This document shows positions 1-5,587 of a DNA stretch of 7,955 nucleotides, piece by piece (position 1 is the first letter of the stretch; each line of letters begins with the position of its first letter). Source of the DNA: Paenibacillaceae bacterium (lineage in GTDB: Bacteria; Bacillota; Bacilli; Paenibacillales; YIM-B00363); NCBI GenBank assembly GCA_018969805.1, contig JAGWXQ010000062.1, forward strand, positions 1-7,955, in the 5' to 3' direction. A model generated the notes under the pieces. The model was not told where the DNA came from. It saw nothing but the letters and a program-made list of their open reading frames with translations, and ran no database searches. The translations under genes were made by a program, and so were the position numbers.

Positions 1-44
1 TCTCTCGTCGTACCGTCAGTGTAGCCGTTCGCACACGAACGCAT
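1..44 (-). CDS. Possible start of a divergent gene, cut by the left edge
   Basis: On the minus strand an ATG (44 to 42) is preceded by AAGGAG (complement of 51-56) with a 6-base spacer, a textbook Bacillales start. The 14 visible codons read MRSCANGYTDGTTR and stay open to the window edge. An alternative ATG four bases upstream (48 to 46) sits too close to the ribosome binding site and meets a stop after ten codons. Nothing in 14 residues identifies a family. The call rests only on the ribosome binding site and the open frame; it could be chance. Confidence 0.35.
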   Translation of the reverse strand, partial: MRSCANGYTDGTTR

Positions 45-253
45 ACATCGCTCCTTAGGGTACAAAAACATAAGGGACCGTGTCCGTCGTTGCACATGCA
101 CGACGAGCAGATGTTTTTCCTATGATGTGCACGCGCAAAAAAAAACGATCTCTATCTATTTCCTTTTTAAAAAAGCCCATCATTTGTGCAACGATTTGGG
201 ACAATAAACAACCCATGGATTACAACACAGGTCCCATCATCATACCTACAGCG

Positions 254-302
254 ACGCACGCATTGTGGTACGTTCGCTGTGCCGATGCAGCACAACGTGC
301 GT
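254..302. repeat. Imperfect inverted repeat upstream of the DUF2626 promoter
   Basis: The arm ACGCACG (254-260) pairs with CGTGCGT (296-302). After a two-base bulge (CA, 261-262), TTGTG (263-267) pairs with CACAA (291-295). This gives 12 base pairs around a 23-base loop. No T-run follows, so it is not an intrinsic terminator. It lies about 57 bases upstream of the -35 box, so it could be a regulator site, a structure in the divergent leader, or chance. Confidence 0.35.
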
Positions 303-358
303 ATCGCAGAACATCATGTATGCGGCAACAAATCGTCACAAGGCATCCCCGCGCAGCA

Positions 359-387
359 TTGTCGCGCCCCCTCCCCACGTGTATAAT
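359..387 (+). promoter_or_regulatory. SigA-type promoter of the DUF2626 gene
   Basis: A perfect -10 box TATAAT (382-387) stands 17 bases after a reasonable -35 box TTGTCG (359-364; consensus TTGACA). Transcription would begin near 394, giving a leader of about 38 bases ahead of the ATG at 432. The match points to vegetative expression. Exact hexamers and spacing are visible; activity is inferred. Confidence 0.7.
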
Positions 388-431
388 AAGAACAAACTGT
401 TTTCATTTACAGAACAAGGGGGGGTCAACCG

Positions 432-662
432 ATGCCGAGAATGTATCGTGTGCTCGGATTTTGGATGCTCGTATTTGGCTTAATGGCACTTGCTGGAGAA
501 ATGCCGCAAATGGCGTTGTTGTTTCTCGGTCAAGCAGTCGCATTTGTGACGCTCGGATACTTGAATTTGACAGAGCGAGCGTACATCGTACTGTTTTGGG
601 GCTACCTGATCTTGTCGTTTGGCGGGTTCACTTATTGGTCATTTTTTCAAATGGAACTGTAA
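432..662 (+). CDS. DUF2626 family membrane protein (YqgY-like)
   Basis: A 76-residue, very hydrophobic protein. The start ATG follows AAGGGGGGG (416-424) with a 7-base spacer; a second Met at residue 4 is less well placed. Three membrane segments can be drawn at about residues 6-22, 25-44 and 49-70. The N-terminal MPRMYRVLGFW and the closing YWSFFQ fit my recollection of the DUF2626 family, small proteins of about 75-80 residues found in Bacillales and represented by B. subtilis YqgY. The biochemical function of the family is unknown. The gene appears to be its own unit: it has a SigA-type promoter just upstream and a likely terminator at 729-758. The family call is from recognition, not a search. 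Confidence 0.88.
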   Translation: MPRMYRVLGFWMLVFGLMALAGEMPQMALLFLGQAVAFVTLGYLNLTERAYIVLFWGYLILSFGGFTYWSFFQMEL

Positions 663-728
663 TACCCGATCGACCACGACGAAATCCATCGCCCCATTCC
701 CCTCATAAGAACAACGACCCAGAGCGAT

Positions 729-758
729 GCTTTTTGCTTGATTGCAAAAGGCGTTTTT
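729..758 (+). terminator. Probable intrinsic terminator of the DUF2626 gene
   Basis: GCTTTTTGC (729-737) pairs with GCAAAAGGC (744-752) across a 6-base loop, nine pairs including one G-U. A G and then five T (754-758) follow. The stem is poor in GC, so some read-through is likely. It begins 66 bases after the DUF2626 stop codon. Confidence 0.55.
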
Positions 759-775
759 GTGTGACGGACCATTGA

Positions 776-830
776 AATACGGATGCGTATCAACGACGAT
801 TTTGCTCTTGCATCGATACGCATCCGTATT
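776..830. repeat. Perfect 16-bp inverted repeat with a 23-base loop
   Basis: AATACGGATGCGTATC (776-791) is exactly complementary to GATACGCATCCGTATT (815-830). Pairing stops at both ends, and the loop is 792-814. Neither strand has a T-run after it, so it is not a standard terminator. It may be the first stem of a structured RNA, a palindromic repeat element, or a protein-binding site. No second copy of either arm was noticed in this window. Confidence 0.85.
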
Positions 831-953
831 CTCAGTCATCCATGTGTTGTACAAAACGCCTCCTGCTTTTTTGCCAAACACCGCCACTGAACCGATGTTG
901 TCCATCAAGGGTGGCGTATGCGGTTTCCGCTCCCTGAGTTCGGTCGATTGACC

Positions 954-978
954 CCCGCACTGTGGTGCGGGTTTTTTT
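954..978 (+). terminator. Strong intrinsic terminator upstream of the ATP-grasp array
   Basis: CCCGCAC (954-960) pairs perfectly with GTGCGGG (965-971) across a TGTG loop, followed at once by seven T (972-978). It works only in the plus direction. It lies 70 bases before the first ATP-grasp start codon, so that array needs a promoter between 979 and about 1020, or control by read-through. Confidence 0.9.
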
Positions 979-1002
979 GTGTTCCCAAGCATGTGTTGCG
1001 TG

Positions 1003-1011
1003 CATACGCTA
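1003..1011 (+). promoter_or_regulatory. Possible SigE/SigK-type -10 element for the ATP-grasp array
   Basis: CATACGCTA fits the CATA-NNN-TA pattern of -10 elements read by mother-cell sporulation sigma factors. It lies in the only gap (979-1034) between the upstream terminator and the ribosome binding site, giving a start near 1018 and a leader of about 30 bases. No clear -35 element was seen 14-16 bases upstream, so the assignment rests on one half of a promoter plus the sporulation-type genes behind it. Confidence 0.35.
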
Positions 1012-1034
1012 AGGGCGATGACGACTTTCCCATC

Positions 1035-1042
1035 AAGGAGGG
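1035..1042 (+). promoter_or_regulatory. Ribosome binding site fixing the first ATP-grasp start
   Basis: AAGGAGGG ends five bases before ATG 1048. The frame is open upstream to 979, but that earlier ATG overlaps the terminator and has no ribosome binding site, so 1048 is preferred. Confidence 0.85.
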
Positions 1043-1047
1043 ACCAC

Positions 1048-2211
1048 ATGCCCCCGAGTTCACTACGCCGTCCCGCACGGTCTTTGCGTGCGCGGCTGGC
1101 ATCCAAAACGTGCCTCGTCGGCATTTTGACCAACGGAACAAAAGATGCGTCCGCTCCATTTGGATCGCGTACGTCTTTGTTGCGGGACATTTTGTCGGTC
1201 GCACATGCCCCGATCGTCGCTTTTGCATTTACGCCAAAAGACGTCCAATGGTCCACACGCACCGTGGTTGGCACGTTTGCATTGCCAGATGGACAGTGGC
1301 ATCGCTCCCGTGTTCCATTGCCCGATGTCGTGTACAATCGCATCGCACACCGCGATGCCGATCATTCACCAGCGATGATTGCCCTTAAAACCCGCTTTTT
1401 GCGGTTGCGTGTACCATTTTTTAATTGGTGCTTTTTTCGAAAAAGCGACATCATCCGTAAACTCGCCACAGATGCGGTCGTTGGGGCGCACATCCCAGAC
1501 ACCGTCATCGATCCGCGTCCGTCGTCGCTGCACCATCTGCTGCGCACGTACCGCACCGTGTACGTGAAGCCGTCCTCCGGCAGCCTGGGCAAAGGCATCG
1601 TGCGCGTCAGCCAGACGAACAAAGGCTACACGCTGCGCTTGCGCTCCGGCGGACAAAACGTCATGCGCACCGTGCCCACGATCAATCGGCTTTGGCACGT
1701 GCTCACGCGCAACCACGCCCAAATGCGGGGAACGATCGTACAGCAAGGCATTCGCCTTATGACGGTAGAGGACCAACCGGTCGATTTTCGCGTGCACCTC
1801 GTGCGCGACGAAAAAAACAACTGGGCGATCGGGGGCATTGGTGCGAAAAAAGCCGGTAAAGGAAGCATTACGACCCACATCCGCAATGGGGGCACCCTGC
1901 TGACACCCGAATTCGCACTGTGGAGTGCTTTTGGCGACAAATCCGAACGACTTTTTAACGAACTCAAACGAACGAGTATCGCCATTTCCGAGCGCATCGC
2001 CCACCACTCCCGCCACCATATCGCTGAGCTCGGACTGGACATCGGCATCGATGCCCAGCAGCGGTTGTGGATGTTTGAAGCGAATGCCAAACCTGGACGC
2101 TCCATTTTTAAACATCCCGCCTTAAAAGAAGATGGGAAACGTACGACGGCGTTGTTGTTTGCCCATTGTGCGCACATTGCGCGCCTACGAAAAAGGAGGG
2201 CTCCGCGATGA
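1048..2211 (+). CDS. YheC/YheD-type ATP-grasp protein, first of three
   Basis: A 387-residue protein of the YheC/YheD-type ATP-grasp family, proteins associated with the endospore coat in Bacillus; their substrates are not established, though ATP-grasp enzymes generally ligate a carboxylate to an amine or thiol through an acyl phosphate. Visible elements: a first beta strand LVGIL (23-27) after a basic N-terminal tail rich in Arg and Ser; FTPKDV (61-66); DVVYNRI (93-99); the glycine-rich ATP-binding loop YVKPSSGSLGKGI (172-184); VQQGI (231-235); DFRVH (246-250); ELGLDIGID (327-335); and FEANAKPGR (343-351), whose Glu and Asn would bind magnesium. The stop overlaps the next start as ATGA, so translation is probably coupled. 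Expression in the sporulating mother cell is inferred from the family and a possible sporulation-type -10 element at 1003-1011. Confidence 0.9.
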   Translation: MPPSSLRRPARSLRARLASKTCLVGILTNGTKDASAPFGSRTSLLRDILSVAHAPIVAFAFTPKDVQWSTRTVVGTFALPDGQWHRSRVPLPDVVYNRIAHRDADHSPAMIALKTRFLRLRVPFFNWCFFRKSDIIRKLATDAVVGAHIPDTVIDPRPSSLHHLLRTYRTVYVKPSSGSLGKGIVRVSQTNKGYTLRLRSGGQNVMRTVPTINRLWHVLTRNHAQMRGTIVQQGIRLMTVEDQPVDFRVHLVRDEKNNWAIGGIGAKKAGKGSITTHIRNGGTLLTPEFALWSAFGDKSERLFNELKRTSIAISERIAHHSRHHIAELGLDIGIDAQQRLWMFEANAKPGRSIFKHPALKEDGKRTTALLFAHCAHIARLRKRRAPR

Positions 2212-3371
2212 ACGAGCGCGCTGTGTCTCCCAGACCGATCGTCGCCATATTGACCGTGCGCGATGCACGAAAAGTTCCGTTTCGTGGCAATCTCCGCCGC
2301 TTCGTCACATTGCTCCAAGCAGCAGCAGCGCACAAAATCACAGCCTACATCGTCACCCACGATGCGATGCACGTGCACGACCGCCGTATTTCCGGATATC
2401 GCTACGATGCACGCAAAAAACGGTGGATCCGTTCGTCGCATCCGTTTCCCCATATTGTGTACAACCGCATTCCGTTTCGCGCATACGAAAAACGACCTGC
2501 CATCGCACGGCTGATTCGTACGTGTCTGCAGCATCCGCAGCTGCATTTTTACAATCCCGGATTTTTGAGCAAATGGACGCTGTTTCAATGGATGATCAAA
2601 ACACCCGAGCTGCGCAAACTGCTTCCAGAAACCGTGCGCGTCCAACACGCCAGTGACGTCGCCGCGATGGCAAAAAAGCACGGCACCGTATATGCAAAAC
2701 CGATTACCGGACGAGCGGGAAGAGGCATCATCCGCATCCGCATGCACACAAAATCGTCGTACGAAGTGCGCACGCAAACCGGTTCACCGACAACGTACGA
2801 TACCGTGTCGTCATTGTGCGACGCACTCAGCGAAATATTTGGATCGCAACCGTATATCGTGCAGCAAGGCATCTCCCTTGCGACGACAAGCGGCCGACCT
2901 TTTGATTTGCGCGCACACGTACAAAAAGACGGCAAGGGCGCATGGCGTGTATCCGGTATCGGCGCACGGGTCGCGGGCGCACATCGGATTACGACACACG
3001 TGCCCCGCGGCGGTTCGATCGGATTGCCCCGCAATTTGCTTCAAGCTGCCTTTGGCACGGCGAAAGCCCGGCGCGTGCTGCATCGGGTGCGCAAACATGC
3101 ACTGCGCATCGCCGCACACATCGAACGCCAGGCAGGAAACACGTGGGGCGAAATGTCGATGGACATCGGGGTGGATGGACAGGGCCGCATTTGGTTTTTC
3201 GAAGCGAATGCCAAGCCGATGCCGTTTGACGAACCCCACATTCAGCGTCGCGCATTGACGCGCCTCGTGCGATACTGGTCATTTTTGGCAAAACAGAAAA
3301 AAAATACTGCGCAACTGCAAGGATGGTTTCCGCTCACCTCTATGCATTGGGATGAAAAACTATGGATATAA
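2208..3371 (+). CDS. YheC/YheD-type ATP-grasp protein, second of three
   Basis: Also 387 residues and a clear but divergent paralogue of its neighbours. The start overlaps the previous stop (ATGA) and is preceded by AAGGAGGG (2193-2200) with a 7-base spacer. Elements in order: strand IVAIL (11-15) with FRGNLRRFVTLL (25-36), DVHD-like linker region before PHIVYNRIPFRAYE (81-94), YNPGFLSKW (115-123), ATP-binding loop YAKPITGRAGRGI (162-174), VQQGI (218-222), DLRAHVQKD (233-241), RITTHVPRGGS (260-270), EMSMDIGVD (315-323) and FEANAKPMP (331-339). All residues expected for ATP and magnesium binding appear kept, so an active enzyme is likely. The C-terminal 25 residues (from about 363) show no motif and their DNA is more AT-rich. 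The exact substrate is unknown; a coat-related role is inferred from the family. Confidence 0.9.
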   Translation: MNERAVSPRPIVAILTVRDARKVPFRGNLRRFVTLLQAAAAHKITAYIVTHDAMHVHDRRISGYRYDARKKRWIRSSHPFPHIVYNRIPFRAYEKRPAIARLIRTCLQHPQLHFYNPGFLSKWTLFQWMIKTPELRKLLPETVRVQHASDVAAMAKKHGTVYAKPITGRAGRGIIRIRMHTKSSYEVRTQTGSPTTYDTVSSLCDALSEIFGSQPYIVQQGISLATTSGRPFDLRAHVQKDGKGAWRVSGIGARVAGAHRITTHVPRGGSIGLPRNLLQAAFGTAKARRVLHRVRKHALRIAAHIERQAGNTWGEMSMDIGVDGQGRIWFFEANAKPMPFDEPHIQRRALTRLVRYWSFLAKQKKNTAQLQGWFPLTSMHWDEKLWI

Positions 3372-4660
3372 ATACAGTAAAAGAACAAAGAAAAAATCGA
3401 CGAATATGTATCGGTATTCGGGCTTTGCCTTTACGCAATGGCTATTTCGAAGAAAAAAGAATGTTTTCAAAAATGATTGTCGCGGTCCCCCAATGTGATG
3501 TATACGTATTTTCTCCTACGGACGTGCACCCCCACCGCGATCGTCCCGTATACGCCCATACGTACGATGGGCACACAAAGCGATGGGCACGGGCGTGGCG
3601 CGAAATGCCCGACGTCATCTACGACCGCGCCCGCGTGCACGAACACACGTTTGGCAAGCAACGCGCACTATGGCGCAGCGATCGCATCGTCTGGGCGAAT
3701 CGTCCACTGGGCAATAAATGGACGGTTCATCGTCGGCTCATACGCGACGCGGCGATCCGCGCACACATCCCCCACACCGTTCGGTGGAGTACACACCTGA
3801 CCGAACAACATCCGTGCACGTATATCAAGCCCATCCGCGGCACAGGTGGCCGGGGCATCGTCCGCATCACAAAAACAAAAACCGGATATGTCATCCATGG
3901 ACGCAATATGCGCCGCGCCGTCCTCCCCATGAAAACGGCAAAACACTGGAACGGTGCCCTAGCGATCGCCGCCCGCATCGTGCGAAACACCCCATGCATC
4001 GCCCAGCAAGGCATCGACACGACACTCCCCGATGGACGCGTACACGACGTGCGCGTGCTCATTCAAAAAGACCGCCACGGTGCCTGGCGCGTCACCGGCA
4101 TCGCCGCCCGCATCGGGCGCATGCACAGCGTCACGGCCAACTTGCACGGCGGGGGCACCGCCTCTCCATTGCGCGACATCCTCCTGCGCAATGGCCACGA
4201 GCACATGGCTGCGATTCGGGAAAAACTGCTCATGCTCGCCCACCGCATCGCAGTCCGCCTCGAACGATCGTCTGAGGCACTGTGCGAGCTCGGTCTTGAT
4301 TTTGCGATCGACCGTTCAGGAACACCGTGGCTTCTGGAAGTAAATCCAAAACCGTCCCGCGATATTTTTCGTCGTCTTGGATGGAAAAAAACGTATGCAA
4401 ACGCCATTAGCCGCCCGATTTTGTACGCAATGTGGCTTGCACAGCATCGTGCATCGCGCGCTCGGACGCAAATACAGCACGCTGCACAGCAAGAAGTGCT
4501 TCCACCGTACACACCTGCTGCGCACGCACGATGCTCCGATCGACATCGTTCCACGCCTGCACGACCGCAGCTGCATCGTGCGCGCTCGGATCATCCCTCC
4601 ACGTCTTCCAGCGCGCACCCCAATGAAACGTTGCGTCCGAACACGACGTGGTTTCCATAG
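3362..4660 (+). CDS. YheC/YheD-type ATP-grasp protein, third of three, with antisense tail
   Basis: The frame encodes 432 residues, 45 more than its two neighbours. It overlaps the previous gene by 10 bases. The start has only a weak GGGATGA (3349-3355) ahead of it, so translation may depend on coupling. Elements: ICIGIRALPL (15-24), VYVFSPTDV (47-55), DVIYDRARVHEH (84-95), LGNKWTVHRRL (116-126), ATP-binding loop YIKPIRGTGGRGI (154-166), AQQGID (214-219), HDVRVLIQKD (228-237), ELGLDFAID (309-317) and LEVNPKPSR (325-333). The family-like part ends near RPILYAMWLA (351-360). The remaining 70 or so residues, rich in Arg, His, Pro and Ser, look like antisense read-through of the convergent gene (4407-5288). 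Either the stop was lost or the tail is tolerated. The first 120 bases are clearly more AT-rich than the rest. Confidence 0.87.
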   Translation: MDINTVKEQRKNRRICIGIRALPLRNGYFEEKRMFSKMIVAVPQCDVYVFSPTDVHPHRDRPVYAHTYDGHTKRWARAWREMPDVIYDRARVHEHTFGKQRALWRSDRIVWANRPLGNKWTVHRRLIRDAAIRAHIPHTVRWSTHLTEQHPCTYIKPIRGTGGRGIVRITKTKTGYVIHGRNMRRAVLPMKTAKHWNGALAIAARIVRNTPCIAQQGIDTTLPDGRVHDVRVLIQKDRHGAWRVTGIAARIGRMHSVTANLHGGGTASPLRDILLRNGHEHMAAIREKLLMLAHRIAVRLERSSEALCELGLDFAIDRSGTPWLLEVNPKPSRDIFRRLGWKKTYANAISRPILYAMWLAQHRASRARTQIQHAAQQEVLPPYTPAAHARCSDRHRSTPARPQLHRARSDHPSTSSSAHPNETLRPNTTWFP

Positions 4661-5288
4661 CGCGGTCTGTCCATGCCACCACGTCGATCGCAAGCTGTCG
4701 CGTCGATCGCACCCAAGATGACCACGGTTCCGGCACCGAAAACGACCCCGCAAACGACTTGCGCAACGCTCCTTCGGGCACGCGCTTTAGGTCGTCTTTG
4801 GGTACAAAGCGCGCGACGACAAACGGCGGAGACGAGGATACAAACGTTGGTGATTTTGTTTCCGCAGCCATCCGACGCGCCCCGTCTTCGATGCGAAACG
4901 AACCGAACTGCACATAGTGCAATGGCGTCAGCGCAACGACCGTCATTTTTGGTGCCGATTGTTCTGCTTTTTTTTCAGGTTTCGCAACGTTGGATCTTGC
5001 ATCGTGGGGCTTTGTCGCATCCGACACGAGTGCGAGCACGATGGCCCCGCATACCGTCCCTACACCGATTGCGACCACTGATGCAGCGAGCGCAATGCCC
5101 CACACTGGCATGCGCCGTGATACGTGCCGCTGCACGATGTGATGCTCGATGTGCTCTAGATCGGGAGCGGGTGCATCCATGAGTGGTTCAGGCACGTACG
5201 GTACCGCTTCGGGTGTCTTATGCACACGTACTTCGATCCATGCTGGCGCGCCCGACTGATGCATACGTTGTTCGGAATCCTCTTGCAT
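4407..5288 (-). CDS. SpoIIB-like single-pass membrane protein with SPOR-type domain
   Basis: A 293-residue protein. The start at 5288 is fixed by AAGGAGGA (complement of 5294-5301) with a 5-base spacer; the frame stays open to 5522 but the added 78 residues have no family features. Residues 1-60 are polar and acidic, probably cytoplasmic. Residues 61-88 (PVWGIALAASVVAIG onward) form one membrane helix, followed by a Lys/Pro/Ala-rich linker (89-115). Then comes a SPOR-like start, LHYVQFGSFRIEDGARRMAAE-type, at about 123-143. The C-terminal part (200-290) is helical and unassigned. This layout, a cytoplasmic N-terminus, one helix and an external SPOR domain, matches SpoIIB, which binds septal peptidoglycan during engulfment. 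The last 254 bases overlap the third ATP-grasp gene head-on. The SpoIIB call is by architecture; another SPOR-domain protein remains possible. Confidence 0.65.
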   Translation of the reverse strand: MQEDSEQRMHQSGAPAWIEVRVHKTPEAVPYVPEPLMDAPAPDLEHIEHHIVQRHVSRRMPVWGIALAASVVAIGVGTVCGAIVLALVSDATKPHDARSNVAKPEKKAEQSAPKMTVVALTPLHYVQFGSFRIEDGARRMAAETKSPTFVSSSPPFVVARFVPKDDLKRVPEGALRKSFAGSFSVPEPWSSWVRSTRQLAIDVVAWTDRAMETTSCSDATFHWGARWKTWRDDPSAHDAAAVVQAWNDVDRSIVRAQQVCTVEALLAVQRAVFASERAMHDAVQATLRTKSGG

Positions 5289-5293
5289 CCGGA

Positions 5294-5301
5294 TCCTCCT
5301 T
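5294..5301 (-). promoter_or_regulatory. Ribosome binding site fixing the SpoIIB-like start
   Basis: On the minus strand AAGGAGGA stands five bases before the ATG at 5288. It is the strongest site in this region and sets the start 78 codons inside the longer open frame. Confidence 0.9.
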
Positions 5302-5311
5302 CCGATGTCCG

Positions 5312-5494
5312 TCAAGCATATGCGCACAGCACGGTGTCGTATTCCTGATCGCGTACTTGTTCCATTTTGCTGACTGCGCAAGCATATACGCCGTTTCGCT
5401 TCGTTTGATGCCAATGACAAATCCGCGCCACACTTTTTGAACGTCTCTTGGGTGAGCAGTACGTCTGCCCGACTTGTTCCTGATTCACATCCAT
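5312..5494 (-). CDS. Possible 60-residue ORF upstream of the SpoIIB-like gene
   Basis: A minus-strand frame from ATG 5494 to a TGA ending at 5312, 10 bases before the ribosome binding site of the SpoIIB-like gene. The peptide begins MDVNQEQVGQTYCSPKRR and ends with MEQVRDQEYDTVLCAYA, which reads like real coding sequence with mixed charges and few repeats. No good ribosome binding site precedes it, and all three frames are open over much of this stretch, so the true frame is unclear. I recognise no family. A frameshifted remnant or plain leader DNA are equally possible. Confidence 0.22.
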   Translation of the reverse strand: MDVNQEQVGQTYCSPKRRSKSVARICHWHQTKRNGVYACAVSKMEQVRDQEYDTVLCAYA

Positions 5495-5566
5495 ATGTCA
5501 ATACATCGAACCTAATGGTCAAAACTGCCTTCTGTATGGATGTTTTTCTCCCCTAATGCGTAGGAC

Positions 5567-5587
5567 AAAAAAAGCCTCAAACGAGGC
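5567..5587 (-). terminator. Intrinsic terminator of the rluD-like/dapH/dapL operon
   Basis: Read on the minus strand, GCCTC and GAGGC (complements of 5583-5587 and 5574-5578) form a 5-bp stem with a 4-base loop, followed by seven T (complement of 5567-5573). The hairpin overlaps the last codons and stop of dapL, a compact arrangement. The stem is short but GC-rich and the T-run is perfect. Confidence 0.75.

Larger units (their letters stand above)
45..431. other. Intergenic region upstream of the DUF2626 gene
   Basis: No convincing gene is present here. One long open frame (80-775, plus) runs through it and across the DUF2626 gene in another frame, but it has no ribosome binding site, no recognisable family and a composition typical of a chance frame. 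The region holds an imperfect hairpin (254-302) and a vegetative-type promoter (359-387). If the minus-strand start at 44 is real, this is a divergent promoter region. A weak minus-strand promoter candidate for that gene exists near 165-192 (TTGCAC and TAAAAA with a 16-base spacer), too poor to list separately. Confidence 0.6.
776..978 (+). ncRNA. Candidate structured RNA or leader ending in an intrinsic terminator
   Basis: Between two plus-strand terminators there are several potential stems: the perfect 16-bp hairpin (776-830); CTCAG (831-835) with CTGAG (934-938), which would enclose CGCCAC (882-887) with GTGGCG (911-916) and GCGG (920-923) with CCGC (927-930); then the terminator hairpin (954-971) and T-run. 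A terminator about 290 bases beyond the nearest upstream gene needs a transcript to stop. That transcript may be a small RNA, read-through from the DUF2626 gene, or an attenuated leader for the ATP-grasp array. No clear promoter was found inside the region and the fold is hand-drawn, so this is a hypothesis. Confidence 0.3.
663..1047. other. Structured intergenic region between the DUF2626 gene and the ATP-grasp array
   Basis: These 385 bases hold no convincing protein gene. They contain a likely terminator for the DUF2626 gene (729-758), a perfect 16-bp inverted repeat (776-830), pairable segments between 831 and 938, a strong intrinsic terminator (954-978), a possible sporulation -10 element (1003-1011) and the ribosome binding site of the next gene (1035-1042). 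A minus-strand frame from ATG 903 gives an 88-residue peptide ending at 639, but no ribosome binding site precedes it and I recognise no family. A plus-strand frame (742-951) starts with TTG inside the first terminator and is equally unsupported. Confidence 0.6.

Noticed and set aside
80..775. 231-codon plus-strand open frame across the left intergenic region and the DUF2626 gene
   Set aside because: It has no ribosome binding site and no recognisable family, and it overlaps the well-supported DUF2626 gene in another frame.
639..1343. 234-codon minus-strand open frame, including an 88-residue peptide from ATG 903
   Set aside because: No ribosome binding site precedes any start. The upper half is antisense to the first ATP-grasp gene, and the lower half runs through the 16-bp hairpin and a terminator.
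1366..2115. 249-codon minus-strand open frame opposite the first ATP-grasp gene
   Set aside because: It mirrors the codons of the sense gene and has no family features or ribosome binding site.
1626..2777. 383-codon minus-strand open frame opposite the first two ATP-grasp genes
   Set aside because: It is antisense to two clearly conserved proteins and spans their junction. Long antisense frames are expected from the codon bias here.
3352..3498. 48-codon frame starting MKNYGYKYSKRTKKK between the second and third ATP-grasp genes
   Set aside because: It lies wholly across the end and start of two supported genes in a third frame, without a ribosome binding site or family match. Its Lys/Tyr content only reflects local AT-richness.
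4673..5182. 169-codon plus-strand open frame opposite the SpoIIB-like gene
   Set aside because: It is antisense to a protein with a clear membrane helix and SPOR-like motif, and has no ribosome binding site.
4407..5522. Longer 371-residue version of the SpoIIB-like protein
   Set aside because: The extra 78 residues start at TTG with a weak site, while an excellent ribosome binding site stands exactly before ATG 5288.
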